DNA of 64,000 nt from assembly GCA_016778305.1 (NCBI GenBank), contig JADHPT010000005.1, forward strand, positions 42,566-106,565, in the 5' to 3' direction. The DNA is from Candidatus Poseidonia sp. (GTDB lineage Archaea; Thermoplasmatota; Poseidoniia; Poseidoniales; Poseidoniaceae). Both the position numbers and the translations under genes were made by a program. A model generated the notes under the pieces. It was not told the origin of the DNA. It worked only from the letters and a program-made list of their open reading frames with translations, and ran no database searches. Below are positions 26,302 to 35,668 of the stretch, piece by piece (position 1 is the first letter of the stretch; each line of letters begins with the position of its first letter).

Positions 26302-29300
26302 ATGCAAACCAAATCACCCCGAAAAAGCACGCCATTATTTCTTGTATTTCTGATGCTACTCGCACCTTTTGCAGCAGCCAATGTGACGAATTTTGCCAAT
26401 GGAAACGAAGAAGCAGAAATCGTCATCCGTGACGGAAATCCCCTTGTGAATATCGATGACGGAGCCATCAATCTCCCCGACGGAGAAACGGTGACGGGCG
26501 CCACGATGACCATTTCGACCTCGATGGTTGAGCATGCTGCTCAATCCCGTATAGATTTGGAGAATGGAGCTCAAGAAGGAAAGAACGTATGGGATCCTGC
26601 CGACAACAATCAGCTAACGCAATTTAGCGATATCTCATTATTCCAAATAGAAGTTGATAACACACCCACACCTGTTTCGCTCAAGGCTGAAGGCTTCCTC
26701 ACTGACTTTGAGGGAACGGGTGCAAACTTCAATGACCGGACCGACCCCAACGACATGCCGCTCTCTGGCGCCGGTTGGGAACATGGCCGCTTGAGTGCTA
26801 GCGATACACCTGCAGGATGTGCTTCTGGCGACGAATGCTGGGGAACGAATCTGGTTGATAACAACTATACCGACGATAACGGTGTTGCTGAATTCAAAGT
26901 ATCATTGCATTCCGCAGAACTCTTTGTCGACCCCCTCCTAAAATCAAAGACGGTGACCTTTGATTCCTGGCACAATCTTGAAACAGCCGTAGGGACGCAA
27001 AGCAACACGCTTCGCTTTTTGGACTGCGCATATGTTGAAATCCGCTCGTCTCCCAATCCTGGCTTCCCACCGGACAACAGTGGCTTCTCTCACATCAGCT
27101 TTGACACAAGTGCGAGCACTGGTATTCAATACGGAAGCAATTATGCTCAAGGTGCTGGAGGAAGTCAGAACGGCAAAATCCGGTCTGGCTGCACCGGTCT
27201 GCAAAACGGGTCCGATTGGGAATACGGGCTTGCTGGACAATCCACAAGTTCATCCAATCCAAGCGGTTGGATGTCGCTGGGTATTGATCTCAACGACTAC
27301 ATCGACGAGTATGTACAACTACGCTTCGTGATGCACCATACCGCAAGCACTCTTCCCAACGTCGATGATAATATGTCGGGGTGGTATATTGACAACTTCC
27401 TCCTAGGAGACCTCCTACCTCAAAACGGAAGCATGATCGTTCGCGGCATGACCCCTTCGGTCATGGGTGGCGAAAACCATCCAAACGGTTACGGCCTCCT
27501 TTCACTCGAGGCAGAAACATCCTCAAGTGCCACCTTGACCGTAGACGTTCTCGACACCACAAATAACATCATTGTTGATAAGAACGGGAACCTGATGGAA
27601 GGTCTCAGCGGTGACATCATTGAACTGTGGGACATTGATTCTCAACTCAATCGCGCCGTCAATCTACGGTTTAATTTCAATTCAGGTCCAGATCGCCTTT
27701 CGACTCCAATTCTGCACGGTTTCAGCATCGGGACCCGCGTCGGTACAGGTTTCAATTTCACGTCCATCGGGCCGTCGGCTATCGATGATGGTGTGTGGCA
27801 AACCACTGGTGGCGGCGAGCCGATGATGTATACTCCGGAACTTGTGAAACATCAATTTTCACCATCTCTTAAACGCAGTAAATTCAGCCAGCCGATAACC
27901 TCCATCACACCCTACATCCAAGATGCTTGCACGGAGGCACCCGGCATAGAGATCAATCCAACTGGAAGTATCAACTCAATCCCACTCGACGACGGCGTGA
28001 AGACGAACTTCGCAGCCCCCCTCTTTGGTTTCAGCGCAATATTGTCCTACCAAGGTGCCTGTGACGTCGGAGGAATGTGGTTTGATCTCGAATTTGGACA
28101 TCATGCAGATGATTTACGAATTGACATCGCCAATGATGGTGATGTCGACTACGGCTTCACAGAGCCTGCTTTCGGCATGTTCGGCCGCCAAACTCAATTT
28201 ATTTCAAGTACGGTTGACAACATCAACTACGGTAGCGACCACGCATCCATGACCTTGGGTGTTAACGGAGCTGCACAAGGTGCGTTCTTCCTCCTACCAG
28301 CAGGTGCTGAGGTATCAAGCGCAGAATTGAGTTTTGACCAAGTCAGCATCCGCTCCAACAGCGATGATTCGGAAGGATTCGAACTGTCGCTCATGGCCGG
28401 TTCCCAATCTCAGGATTTAGGAGACATGCCAAACGCAACCCAAATCCTTCCTGAGATGTTGAGTCCGTCGATGCCTCTGAAGGACTCCTTGAACAATTTG
28501 TTGACCAATCCTTCAGTGCCTGGCACTCATCAAGACGAATTTGGACGCTACTGGGTGATGTTCCGACTGGGCGTTGATTCCCCCAATGCTTCTTCTGGAA
28601 CGAGCCTGAAAGTCGTTGACCTCGACATCGTTTACAATTATTCAACGACCTTGAACTCCAACGACGGTCTCGATATTGAATTGAATCAGGGTGTCGCTTT
28701 GTGGACCGGTGGCGCAACGGCTACCGTCCCCATTGCCGTTCATACATCCAGCGGCGGCAGCGTGAAATTCTCTGACTTGTCAGTGACCTCCAGCACGGGG
28801 TACACCAATACCATCTCCCTTACAAATAACCCAGTAGGCCTCTATCCGAGCGGAGATATTTACGAAGTAGTGACCACTCACGTTGTGGATACGGTTACTG
28901 GAACGAGTCTCTCTGAAGCCTGGCTGACCTTTGAAACACCAACTGACTACATCAAACTCGCTTATTCAGACTTCAATGCCTTCAGCGAGGCGAGCGATGT
29001 CAATAATTACGTCACGCTCGAGGCAACCTCATCGGCTAGCGACATCACCAATGGAAAGCAGGTCACTTGGCATTTCCGAGTCAACCCCGCATGGGACGAC
29101 ACCGAAGCAGTTCGTCTCTATGCTGGATTGACGACTACCAATAACGTCAACGGATTGCCGGATGCTGTATTGCTCGATCCTGCCGTAGGAAATGCGGTTG
29201 AAAACGATGCAGGCATTACCATGTTCACGCTTCAAAACAGCATCGGTATCACCCAATCATTGACAGGGGCAGAATCAGGACAAGACATCAATCTCGTCGG

Positions 29301-32142
29301 GCAAATCCGCCTCGAGGATTTGAATCAAGCACCCGACCCATCATCCTACTTCATGGTCCTCGAAATCAAGCACGTCAACACCACTGACGGCAACATCACC
29401 ATCGAATGGGAAGAAGTAGCCAATCGTTCAGGTGTGATCGGCGGCGATTTCAACTGGAACATCGATCTTGGAAGCGCTGCAGGAAGCGAAACCTACCGTT
29501 TCGCAGTGCGAGGTTATGAGGGCGGCGATTTGCTTTGCCCACCTGCCGAATACAATCCCGATGAGACCTGCGGCATTCCCTTTGATATCTCAATTGATAC
29601 CTATGAGCCCAATCTCCTTGACATACAGGTATTGAGCCCCGGTACTGATGCAAACGTCGAAGAAAACTGGAGAACCTTGGTGGACGACACGTGGGTTGTT
29701 CCTCAGCAAAGCCAGAAGATTCGCATGTCCAGTCAGGACCTTCCTAGCCCACCTGCAAGCCTGGACTTGCACATTTGGGTTGAGCACGATCACGACGCTA
29801 ACGACGACGGACAACCCGATGCTGACGAATACATCACCGTCACCATGAACGGTGATGGAGCAGCTCCAACTGCCAACTACACCGGGGAATACAACGACGT
29901 AGCGAACGAAGGACTTGAAGGCAAAGTTTCAATGTGGATTGAGGGCTTTGATCTAGCAGGTAACCCCATTGACGGTGGCTCCTCTGGATTCGATGACGAC
30001 CGCATCACCTACGTCTCCATGACCTCAAAGACACCGGTGATTCGAAATTTCTTCATTGAAGATTCGCAGGGCAACGGCTTCCTGAACTCGAATGCCAACC
30101 AGTGGGACGGCACCTGGAACCAAACCATGTACGCTGGAAATACCTACCACCTCATCATGGAAGCCAGTGACGATAACGGATGGCGTGACGTAGATTTCTT
30201 CCAGTTGAATCTCGACAAAACATCAGATGACATGGTCATCTATTACTTCCCTCGAAATGGAACGGCATGGACCAACAGCCCGCACATCGAAATTGTGGAT
30301 GATGGGACAACCTCACCCTCCATGCTCAACATGGATGGATTTGCGCTCATCGACCCGTTTGAATCAGATTTCATCCTCAACATCCCTATCCGCATCAATT
30401 GGGGGATTGTTGGCATGGACGGTAAGGACCTCGAACCTCGTTTGCAAATGCAAGATCTTGACAATCCACTGTACACCATGCTCTCGGGTGTGCCGGGCCG
30501 ATACATCCAAATTTGGCGATATTATGACGGCATTCAACTTGATTTGCGAACGGATGAAGTCAACAATCTGATGGTCACTCCAACCTTTGAGGATATGAGT
30601 GAACCAACGACACAAGATATCCGTCAAGGATTTGTCTTTGCAGGTGACACCATTCGCTTTAACGGGCAATATGCATTCAGAGAAGGGATTTACAACAGCG
30701 TTTACATCAACCCTGAAGTTGAACTCACGATGGAAATCATCCGCAAAGATGCTACGGAAGATTTCGCTAAGGGCTACATCTCGACACCAGGAGAGACCAT
30801 CACGCACACCTTTACGGGCGGTGTCTTTGACTTCAACATCACAGCCCCGGTCTTCACCAACGAGTATGAATACGAATTCAAACTGATCAACCTACCAGAT
30901 GGGGCAGAAGACTTCACCTCTGCTTTCTGTGCTACCTCGACGTCCTTTGGATGTGAATCGTTCACCCTCAAGGTCGACCGTACGCCACCCGAAGTTGTCT
31001 CCAATACATGGCTCGCCCAAAAGGGTGCATTGGACGCCAGTGCTCCTGATCGCATCATCAGCAATGTCCTCTCGACTGCAGTGTACCATTGCGTGGACAT
31101 GCAGGTCCAAATCAAAGAGCAAGAAGCCATGTTCCCCGGTGACCTGCAGGTCAATTGGATGTTCTACCAAGACAATATCAACGATATCAAATGGAATGAA
31201 TATGTCAAGTACTTCGATGCAGAACCAGGATCACAGACGCTTTCCTTGAGTACCATGAGCGGTGGCTACCTTGCCACAGCAGAGTGCGTTGACCTCTGGC
31301 CAATCACCAATGACATCTACGAACCTGAAGGTGATTGGGACGACATTGAACTCATCTTCTGGGTCTCTGGTGCGGATTCTGCGGGATCAACCGTCCGTTT
31401 GGGCGGTGGACCTCAAGAGGACGGCTCAGTACTTCCTATCTTCTCAGGCCAACCCCAATACAAGTCGGAGTACACCTTCATCCGTGAAGAAGCAAAATTC
31501 GAAATTCAAGATGTCTTGATCGATTCAGAACCACGAGTCGGAGAGAGCATGGATTTGCGCATCAAGGTCAAGAACACCGGAAGTATGGCTGGCACTGCCG
31601 ACTTGGTCATTAAATCCGTCACCGACGGTGGGACGCCGGTTGTTGAACTCGTCGTTCAATCAGATGAATTAGGGATTGCAGAAACGAGCGATTGGATAGA
31701 AGTCACCCTCGAACCTTTCGGTGCTCAAACAACTGGGATGTACTACGTCATCACTCTCAACGGTTCGAGTACTCCTCTCTATGATGGTTCAGTGGAAGGA
31801 GATGCATTCAACGTCCAGGTAGCACTCGAGGAAGATAGTTCTTCGATGCTCCTCATCGTTGTTCTCTTGGTCGCTGTCATCGGCATTCTAGGGACACTGG
31901 TTTTCGTCTTCGCACGTCGTGGAGCAGGTGGAGGTGAATCCATGTTTGATGATGAATACGAGGAAGAAGACGATGCAGGCTACGATGAACAAAAGGTTCT
32001 CGCACAGATTCCAGCAAATGTCGACCCCGAAATGGCACGAGCAATGGAAGCATTCCCTCAATGGACTCAAGAAGAAATCCAAGGCTATTTCGACCAAGGA
32101 TGGAACGTTGAATCTCTGCACGACTGGGTCAACAATCAGTGA
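26302..32142 (+). CDS. Giant secreted/surface protein with C-terminal TM anchor and CARDB-like domain
   Basis: About 1946 aa from MQTKSPRKSTPLFLVFLMLLAPFAAA (signal peptide); C-term EIQDVLIDSEPRVGESMDLRIKVKNTGSMAGTADLVIK (CARDB-like), TM LLIVVLLVAVIGILGTLVFVFARR, acidic cytoplasmic tail. Confidence 0.85.
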   Translation: MQTKSPRKSTPLFLVFLMLLAPFAAANVTNFANGNEEAEIVIRDGNPLVNIDDGAINLPDGETVTGATMTISTSMVEHAAQSRIDLENGAQEGKNVWDPADNNQLTQFSDISLFQIEVDNTPTPVSLKAEGFLTDFEGTGANFNDRTDPNDMPLSGAGWEHGRLSASDTPAGCASGDECWGTNLVDNNYTDDNGVAEFKVSLHSAELFVDPLLKSKTVTFDSWHNLETAVGTQSNTLRFLDCAYVEIRSSPNPGFPPDNSGFSHISFDTSASTGIQYGSNYAQGAGGSQNGKIRSGCTGLQNGSDWEYGLAGQSTSSSNPSGWMSLGIDLNDYIDEYVQLRFVMHHTASTLPNVDDNMSGWYIDNFLLGDLLPQNGSMIVRGMTPSVMGGENHPNGYGLLSLEAETSSSATLTVDVLDTTNNIIVDKNGNLMEGLSGDIIELWDIDSQLNRAVNLRFNFNSGPDRLSTPILHGFSIGTRVGTGFNFTSIGPSAIDDGVWQTTGGGEPMMYTPELVKHQFSPSLKRSKFSQPITSITPYIQDACTEAPGIEINPTGSINSIPLDDGVKTNFAAPLFGFSAILSYQGACDVGGMWFDLEFGHHADDLRIDIANDGDVDYGFTEPAFGMFGRQTQFISSTVDNINYGSDHASMTLGVNGAAQGAFFLLPAGAEVSSAELSFDQVSIRSNSDDSEGFELSLMAGSQSQDLGDMPNATQILPEMLSPSMPLKDSLNNLLTNPSVPGTHQDEFGRYWVMFRLGVDSPNASSGTSLKVVDLDIVYNYSTTLNSNDGLDIELNQGVALWTGGATATVPIAVHTSSGGSVKFSDLSVTSSTGYTNTISLTNNPVGLYPSGDIYEVVTTHVVDTVTGTSLSEAWLTFETPTDYIKLAYSDFNAFSEASDVNNYVTLEATSSASDITNGKQVTWHFRVNPAWDDTEAVRLYAGLTTTNNVNGLPDAVLLDPAVGNAVENDAGITMFTLQNSIGITQSLTGAESGQDINLVGQIRLEDLNQAPDPSSYFMVLEIKHVNTTDGNITIEWEEVANRSGVIGGDFNWNIDLGSAAGSETYRFAVRGYEGGDLLCPPAEYNPDETCGIPFDISIDTYEPNLLDIQVLSPGTDANVEENWRTLVDDTWVVPQQSQKIRMSSQDLPSPPASLDLHIWVEHDHDANDDGQPDADEYITVTMNGDGAAPTANYTGEYNDVANEGLEGKVSMWIEGFDLAGNPIDGGSSGFDDDRITYVSMTSKTPVIRNFFIEDSQGNGFLNSNANQWDGTWNQTMYAGNTYHLIMEASDDNGWRDVDFFQLNLDKTSDDMVIYYFPRNGTAWTNSPHIEIVDDGTTSPSMLNMDGFALIDPFESDFILNIPIRINWGIVGMDGKDLEPRLQMQDLDNPLYTMLSGVPGRYIQIWRYYDGIQLDLRTDEVNNLMVTPTFEDMSEPTTQDIRQGFVFAGDTIRFNGQYAFREGIYNSVYINPEVELTMEIIRKDATEDFAKGYISTPGETITHTFTGGVFDFNITAPVFTNEYEYEFKLINLPDGAEDFTSAFCATSTSFGCESFTLKVDRTPPEVVSNTWLAQKGALDASAPDRIISNVLSTAVYHCVDMQVQIKEQEAMFPGDLQVNWMFYQDNINDIKWNEYVKYFDAEPGSQTLSLSTMSGGYLATAECVDLWPITNDIYEPEGDWDDIELIFWVSGADSAGSTVRLGGGPQEDGSVLPIFSGQPQYKSEYTFIREEAKFEIQDVLIDSEPRVGESMDLRIKVKNTGSMAGTADLVIKSVTDGGTPVVELVVQSDELGIAETSDWIEVTLEPFGAQTTGMYYVITLNGSSTPLYDGSVEGDAFNVQVALEEDSSSMLLIVVLLVAVIGILGTLVFVFARRGAGGGESMFDDEYEEEDDAGYDEQKVLAQIPANVDPEMARAMEAFPQWTQEEIQGYFDQGWNVESLHDWVNNQ

Positions 32143-32151
32143 GGCATCTGC

Positions 32152-32958
32152 ATGACATCCCAGCATGACTGGGCCGACATGGTCTGGACAGACCCTGAAG
32201 GCGGTCGGGTAATTCTTCATGGGACACTCCCTACCGTGGTCTTCCCCAACGCCATGCGTCCCAGAGATCACTGGCATGGATTGGCATTGCTCGACGCCCC
32301 CGACATCGTAGACTTGTGGGTTCAAGAAGAGAAGGACGAGGCTGAATCGCAAGGAATTAACCTCACACATGGTCTTCTTTCTGGAGGGGCATTTGGAAAG
32401 TACCTCGAAGGCATCAACGAACTCGACGACATCCAGGGCGGCAGATTTCCAGACCCGGAACCACGCCGTCTTCAACGAAATGCAGATCGCCATGAGCGGC
32501 CCGTATTCTTCATTGAACCGCTTGCGGATGATGAGGATTGGAGTGACTATCTCACACAAGAGGCGAAAGCGGTTTCTCACTGGAGAAAGTTGCTCGGTAT
32601 GGTCCGCGTCACGAAACGATGGAAACGCTTTGTGAAGGCCCATCTCTTTCGTGCTCAACCTCCCCCAAAGGGACAGTCAACCGATTTGTCAAGTGCCAGT
32701 GTACTGGCAGGGGCTTGGTGGGACATGTGTGAGTGGCTCAGTAATCCCCTTCTTCATCAGCGAAGAGATGAACGCTATGCCGCCCGAATTCGTGGTGCCT
32801 TAGCGTCCTTACGTGAAGATCATGGAGATGATGCGACCCTTCTGGTCGCACTTCACATGCCTCAAAGGCACGGCATGTTGGAAGCGCTTAGCGGTCACCC
32901 TCGGCCAGAGGAGATTTCATCAACACCAACGGACACCGTTGGCATGGAGGAGGAATGA
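32152..32958 (+). CDS. Conserved hypothetical protein, 268 aa
   Basis: Intact ORF, 9 nt after the giant surface protein and abutting the TBP-like gene. Confidence 0.65.
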   Translation: MTSQHDWADMVWTDPEGGRVILHGTLPTVVFPNAMRPRDHWHGLALLDAPDIVDLWVQEEKDEAESQGINLTHGLLSGGAFGKYLEGINELDDIQGGRFPDPEPRRLQRNADRHERPVFFIEPLADDEDWSDYLTQEAKAVSHWRKLLGMVRVTKRWKRFVKAHLFRAQPPPKGQSTDLSSASVLAGAWWDMCEWLSNPLLHQRRDERYAARIRGALASLREDHGDDATLLVALHMPQRHGMLEALSGHPRPEEISSTPTDTVGMEEE

Positions 32959-32959
32959 G

Positions 32960-33502
32960 ATGGCAGTCGGATCGATGGATGTTCGCGTTGAAAATCAACT
33001 CGTTCGCTTCGTCTGTCCGACCCCCGTTAATCACGACCAAGTCGTCAGTGAAGTTGGAGGACAACGGAACAGCGGTGTCGTCATCAAAGCCCTTGACCGC
33101 CCTCGCGCCACCTTGGTGATCGATGAAGAAGGCCGTATTGTTGTTCATGGTACGCACCGCATTGAAGCGGCGCGTGCAGCTGCCAAGGAATTGCTGCTGC
33201 GTTTGGGTATGGATGACAGTGGCCTTGTAGCAGAGATGGGGCCGGTTGTTGCTTCGTTCCAATTTGAACAAAACATCAACCTTCAGGCGATTCCTGCCGA
33301 ATTGACATCAGGCAAAGCAGAATACGACCAACGCCTTGGTTGCACGACAATTCACGATTCACGTCATAACCTAACCGTTCAGCTTTGGCCAAACGGGAAA
33401 GGGATTGTCGCAGATGCTCGTCACCCCAACATGGTGGCGATGGCTGCGGTGTATTGGAAGTCAGTCTTCTCCGAAGGCGGATATTTTGTCGAACGTATTT
33501 GA
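32960..33502 (+). CDS. Divergent TATA-binding-protein (TBP)-like protein
   Basis: 180 aa from ATG at 32960. Two TBP-like half repeats: VRVENQLVRFVCPTPVNHDQVVSEV...RPRATLVIDEEGRIVVHGTHRIEAARAAAKELLLRL and PVVASFQFEQNINLQAIPAELTSGKAEYDQRLGCTTIHDSRHNLTVQLWPNGKGIVADARHPNMVAMAAVYW. Confidence 0.72.
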   Translation: MAVGSMDVRVENQLVRFVCPTPVNHDQVVSEVGGQRNSGVVIKALDRPRATLVIDEEGRIVVHGTHRIEAARAAAKELLLRLGMDDSGLVAEMGPVVASFQFEQNINLQAIPAELTSGKAEYDQRLGCTTIHDSRHNLTVQLWPNGKGIVADARHPNMVAMAAVYWKSVFSEGGYFVERI

Positions 33503-33511
33503 GGCGATGGC

Positions 33512-34393
33512 ATGACCTACGACGGTCCGATTCTGGATAATCACTTCCACCTCAATCGAAACGGACGCTATTTAGACGCCGCAAAAGATTTCCAGCGAGC
33601 AGGTGGAACCGATATCGTCCTGGTTCACTGTCCAGATTTCCGCCAACCACCTGAGACACTCAAAGGCCACACTGAAACCTACGCCGATACACTTGCTATG
33701 GCTGAAGCCGTTCGCCACGAGGTGGGTCTGGGTGTGAGGGTGGTCCTCGGGCCACATCCTGCAGCATTTGCCCATCAGTTTGAACGCTGGGTGGAGGAAG
33801 AAGGAGATGCTGGGCAGGAGCGAGCCATTGAGAATTACCGACATTCCATCGATGCTGCTCTTCATTTTGTTCACGAAGGGAAGGCGCACGCCATCGGAGA
33901 GGTTGGGCGCCCTCACTGGAAGGTTTCAGAGCACATTTGGGACCTTTCCAACATGCTACTGGATGAAACCATGCATCTTGCTGCACAGGAGGGCATTCCT
34001 TTACAATTGCACGTAGAAGGCGAAAGTGATGCAACCTATCCAGACCTTGCCGCTAGAGCCACGAAACAGGGAATGGATTTGGTCAAACTCGTTCGTCACT
34101 ACTCGCCCCCCGATGTGCGTGCGAGCCATACTCACGGCCTGACTCCAAGCGTGTTAATCGGTAAAGGGGCACTCGATCGCCTGATTGAAACACAAGGTGC
34201 CTCGAGCCACGGCTTTTTCTTAGAGACGGATTATATGGACGACCCTCGAAGACCGGGTGCTGTTTTGGGTCCAAAGACGGTGCCGAAGCGAACAAAACAA
34301 CTTCTTGAAGCGGGTATTGATGAGGATGTTCTGTGGACGACGCACCACGAGTTGGCAATGAAAGTCTACGGGGAGCCTCCAGCTGCACCATGA
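33512..34393 (+). CDS. TatD-like/amidohydrolase-superfamily metal-dependent hydrolase
   Basis: ILDNHFHLNRNGRYLDA, VVLGPHP, AHAIGEVGRPHW, IPLQLHVEG, ASHTHG. Confidence 0.8.
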   Translation: MTYDGPILDNHFHLNRNGRYLDAAKDFQRAGGTDIVLVHCPDFRQPPETLKGHTETYADTLAMAEAVRHEVGLGVRVVLGPHPAAFAHQFERWVEEEGDAGQERAIENYRHSIDAALHFVHEGKAHAIGEVGRPHWKVSEHIWDLSNMLLDETMHLAAQEGIPLQLHVEGESDATYPDLAARATKQGMDLVKLVRHYSPPDVRASHTHGLTPSVLIGKGALDRLIETQGASSHGFFLETDYMDDPRRPGAVLGPKTVPKRTKQLLEAGIDEDVLWTTHHELAMKVYGEPPAAP

Positions 34394-34436
34394 ATTGAGA
34401 TTGACCCGATAAGGCACCCAATCTCCCATCACATTC

Positions 34437-35549
34437 ATGAAAGAGAATCCACACCCTTCCATTGTGGCCGCTATGCAACCCGGGCGAAGTTTGGTTCTCG
34501 TCACCCTCGCGCTGCTTCTCGCCTCCGTGCCGGTTAGCGCTCAGGCTCCAACTGCGCCAGGTGTTGAAATCGACTGCGATGAGAAACAGCCTGAGCTGGA
34601 CGTGCATCCGCTCAATACTCCTTCTATCGAAATCAAATGCACGGTCAAGAACCCTTCTTCATTCCAAGAATCCATCAGCGTTGAGAAGCAGTGGGATGGC
34701 ATTGAAGTTGACATGATGCTGGATGAAGATACATTTGACCTTGGACCCGATGAAGAAGAGGATTTCACCGTGACTTTTTCCGGACAAACACGTATGTCCT
34801 CCTCAATTTCCTACGAATTTACCCTGATTGCAACAGTCACCAATGTCGGCGTGTTGGATTGGCCAGAAGCACTTGCTTCAAACGCCAGCGTGAACGGTGA
34901 TTTGAACATTGGAACCTACGGGATGGTCGATCTGGATATTTCCGATAAGAGCACGAGGACCATGGGCAAGGGCGAGGAAGTCAAGGTATCTTTCCAGTTC
35001 CAAAACAACGGTAATGATGAGGATAAAATCAGTGTCAATATCGTCAATGCAGACGAACTCGAAGAACTTGGTTTCACCTTCCCTGATGGCACATTCGTTG
35101 CTGAAACCGTGAGCGAAGACGGCGTCTCTACGGTTCGAGAACTCACCATTCGGGCGCCTTCTACAATCGTTGAAGATTCTCGACATCAACTCATTTTCCA
35201 GGCAGAGAGTGAAAACGATCCGGATGCTGCGTTGAGCGAGACTACAATTTCTGTGCAGTTGGAAGCCAGTGCAGCCGCAGGTGGCTTGGGAGGCGGTCTT
35301 GAGGAAGTGAATAAAGACACATTGGTTCTCTACGGAAGCATCGCAGGTGCCGCCATCTTTGGTTTGATTCTCGTTGTCGCTATGGCTCGTGCGCTGCGCC
35401 GCCGTGCCAACTCACAACCGATGTACGTGCCCACTGTGGATCTTGAGGATGAGGCTGAAGATGAGGACGAGTTGGACCTCTCAGACCTCGACGACCTCTT
35501 CCTAGAGGATGATGATGACGACCTTGACGCCGCCTTTGCTGATTTGTGA
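34437..35549 (+). CDS. Secreted, membrane-anchored protein with Ig-like/CARDB-like repeats and highly acidic C-terminal tail
   Basis: Signal peptide (LVLVTLALLLASVPVSAQA), TM (LYGSIAGAAIFGLILVVAMARAL), tail DLEDEAEDEDELDLSDLDDLFLEDDDDDLDAAFADL. Confidence 0.75.
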   Translation: MKENPHPSIVAAMQPGRSLVLVTLALLLASVPVSAQAPTAPGVEIDCDEKQPELDVHPLNTPSIEIKCTVKNPSSFQESISVEKQWDGIEVDMMLDEDTFDLGPDEEEDFTVTFSGQTRMSSSISYEFTLIATVTNVGVLDWPEALASNASVNGDLNIGTYGMVDLDISDKSTRTMGKGEEVKVSFQFQNNGNDEDKISVNIVNADELEELGFTFPDGTFVAETVSEDGVSTVRELTIRAPSTIVEDSRHQLIFQAESENDPDAALSETTISVQLEASAAAGGLGGGLEEVNKDTLVLYGSIAGAAIFGLILVVAMARALRRRANSQPMYVPTVDLEDEAEDEDELDLSDLDDLFLEDDDDDLDAAFADL

Positions 35550-35600
35550 AACCGAGCAAACGGCATTCTCCCTAAGGTCATGAACTCGGCCGATGTACTT

Positions 35601-35662
35601 CACTCCGAAGGGTAACACTCAAAGGCTTGGTGTAGCACACTACACCTGTTATCTACGGAGTG
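35601..35662 (+). promoter_or_regulatory. Nested inverted repeats upstream of the FabI-FAS/PKS-PPTase gene cluster
   Basis: Outer CACTCCG (35601-35607)/CGGAGTG (35656-35662); inner GGTGTAG-CACA-CTACACC (35629-35646), perfect 7-bp arms. Confidence 0.45.
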
Positions 35663-35668
35663 TTTTTC

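Noticed and set aside
35660-35668. GTG start for FabI given by the ORF track
   Set aside because: ATG at 35669 (MIGLEGKIAFVFG) fits the FabI N-terminus better; GTG would overlap the outer inverted repeat.
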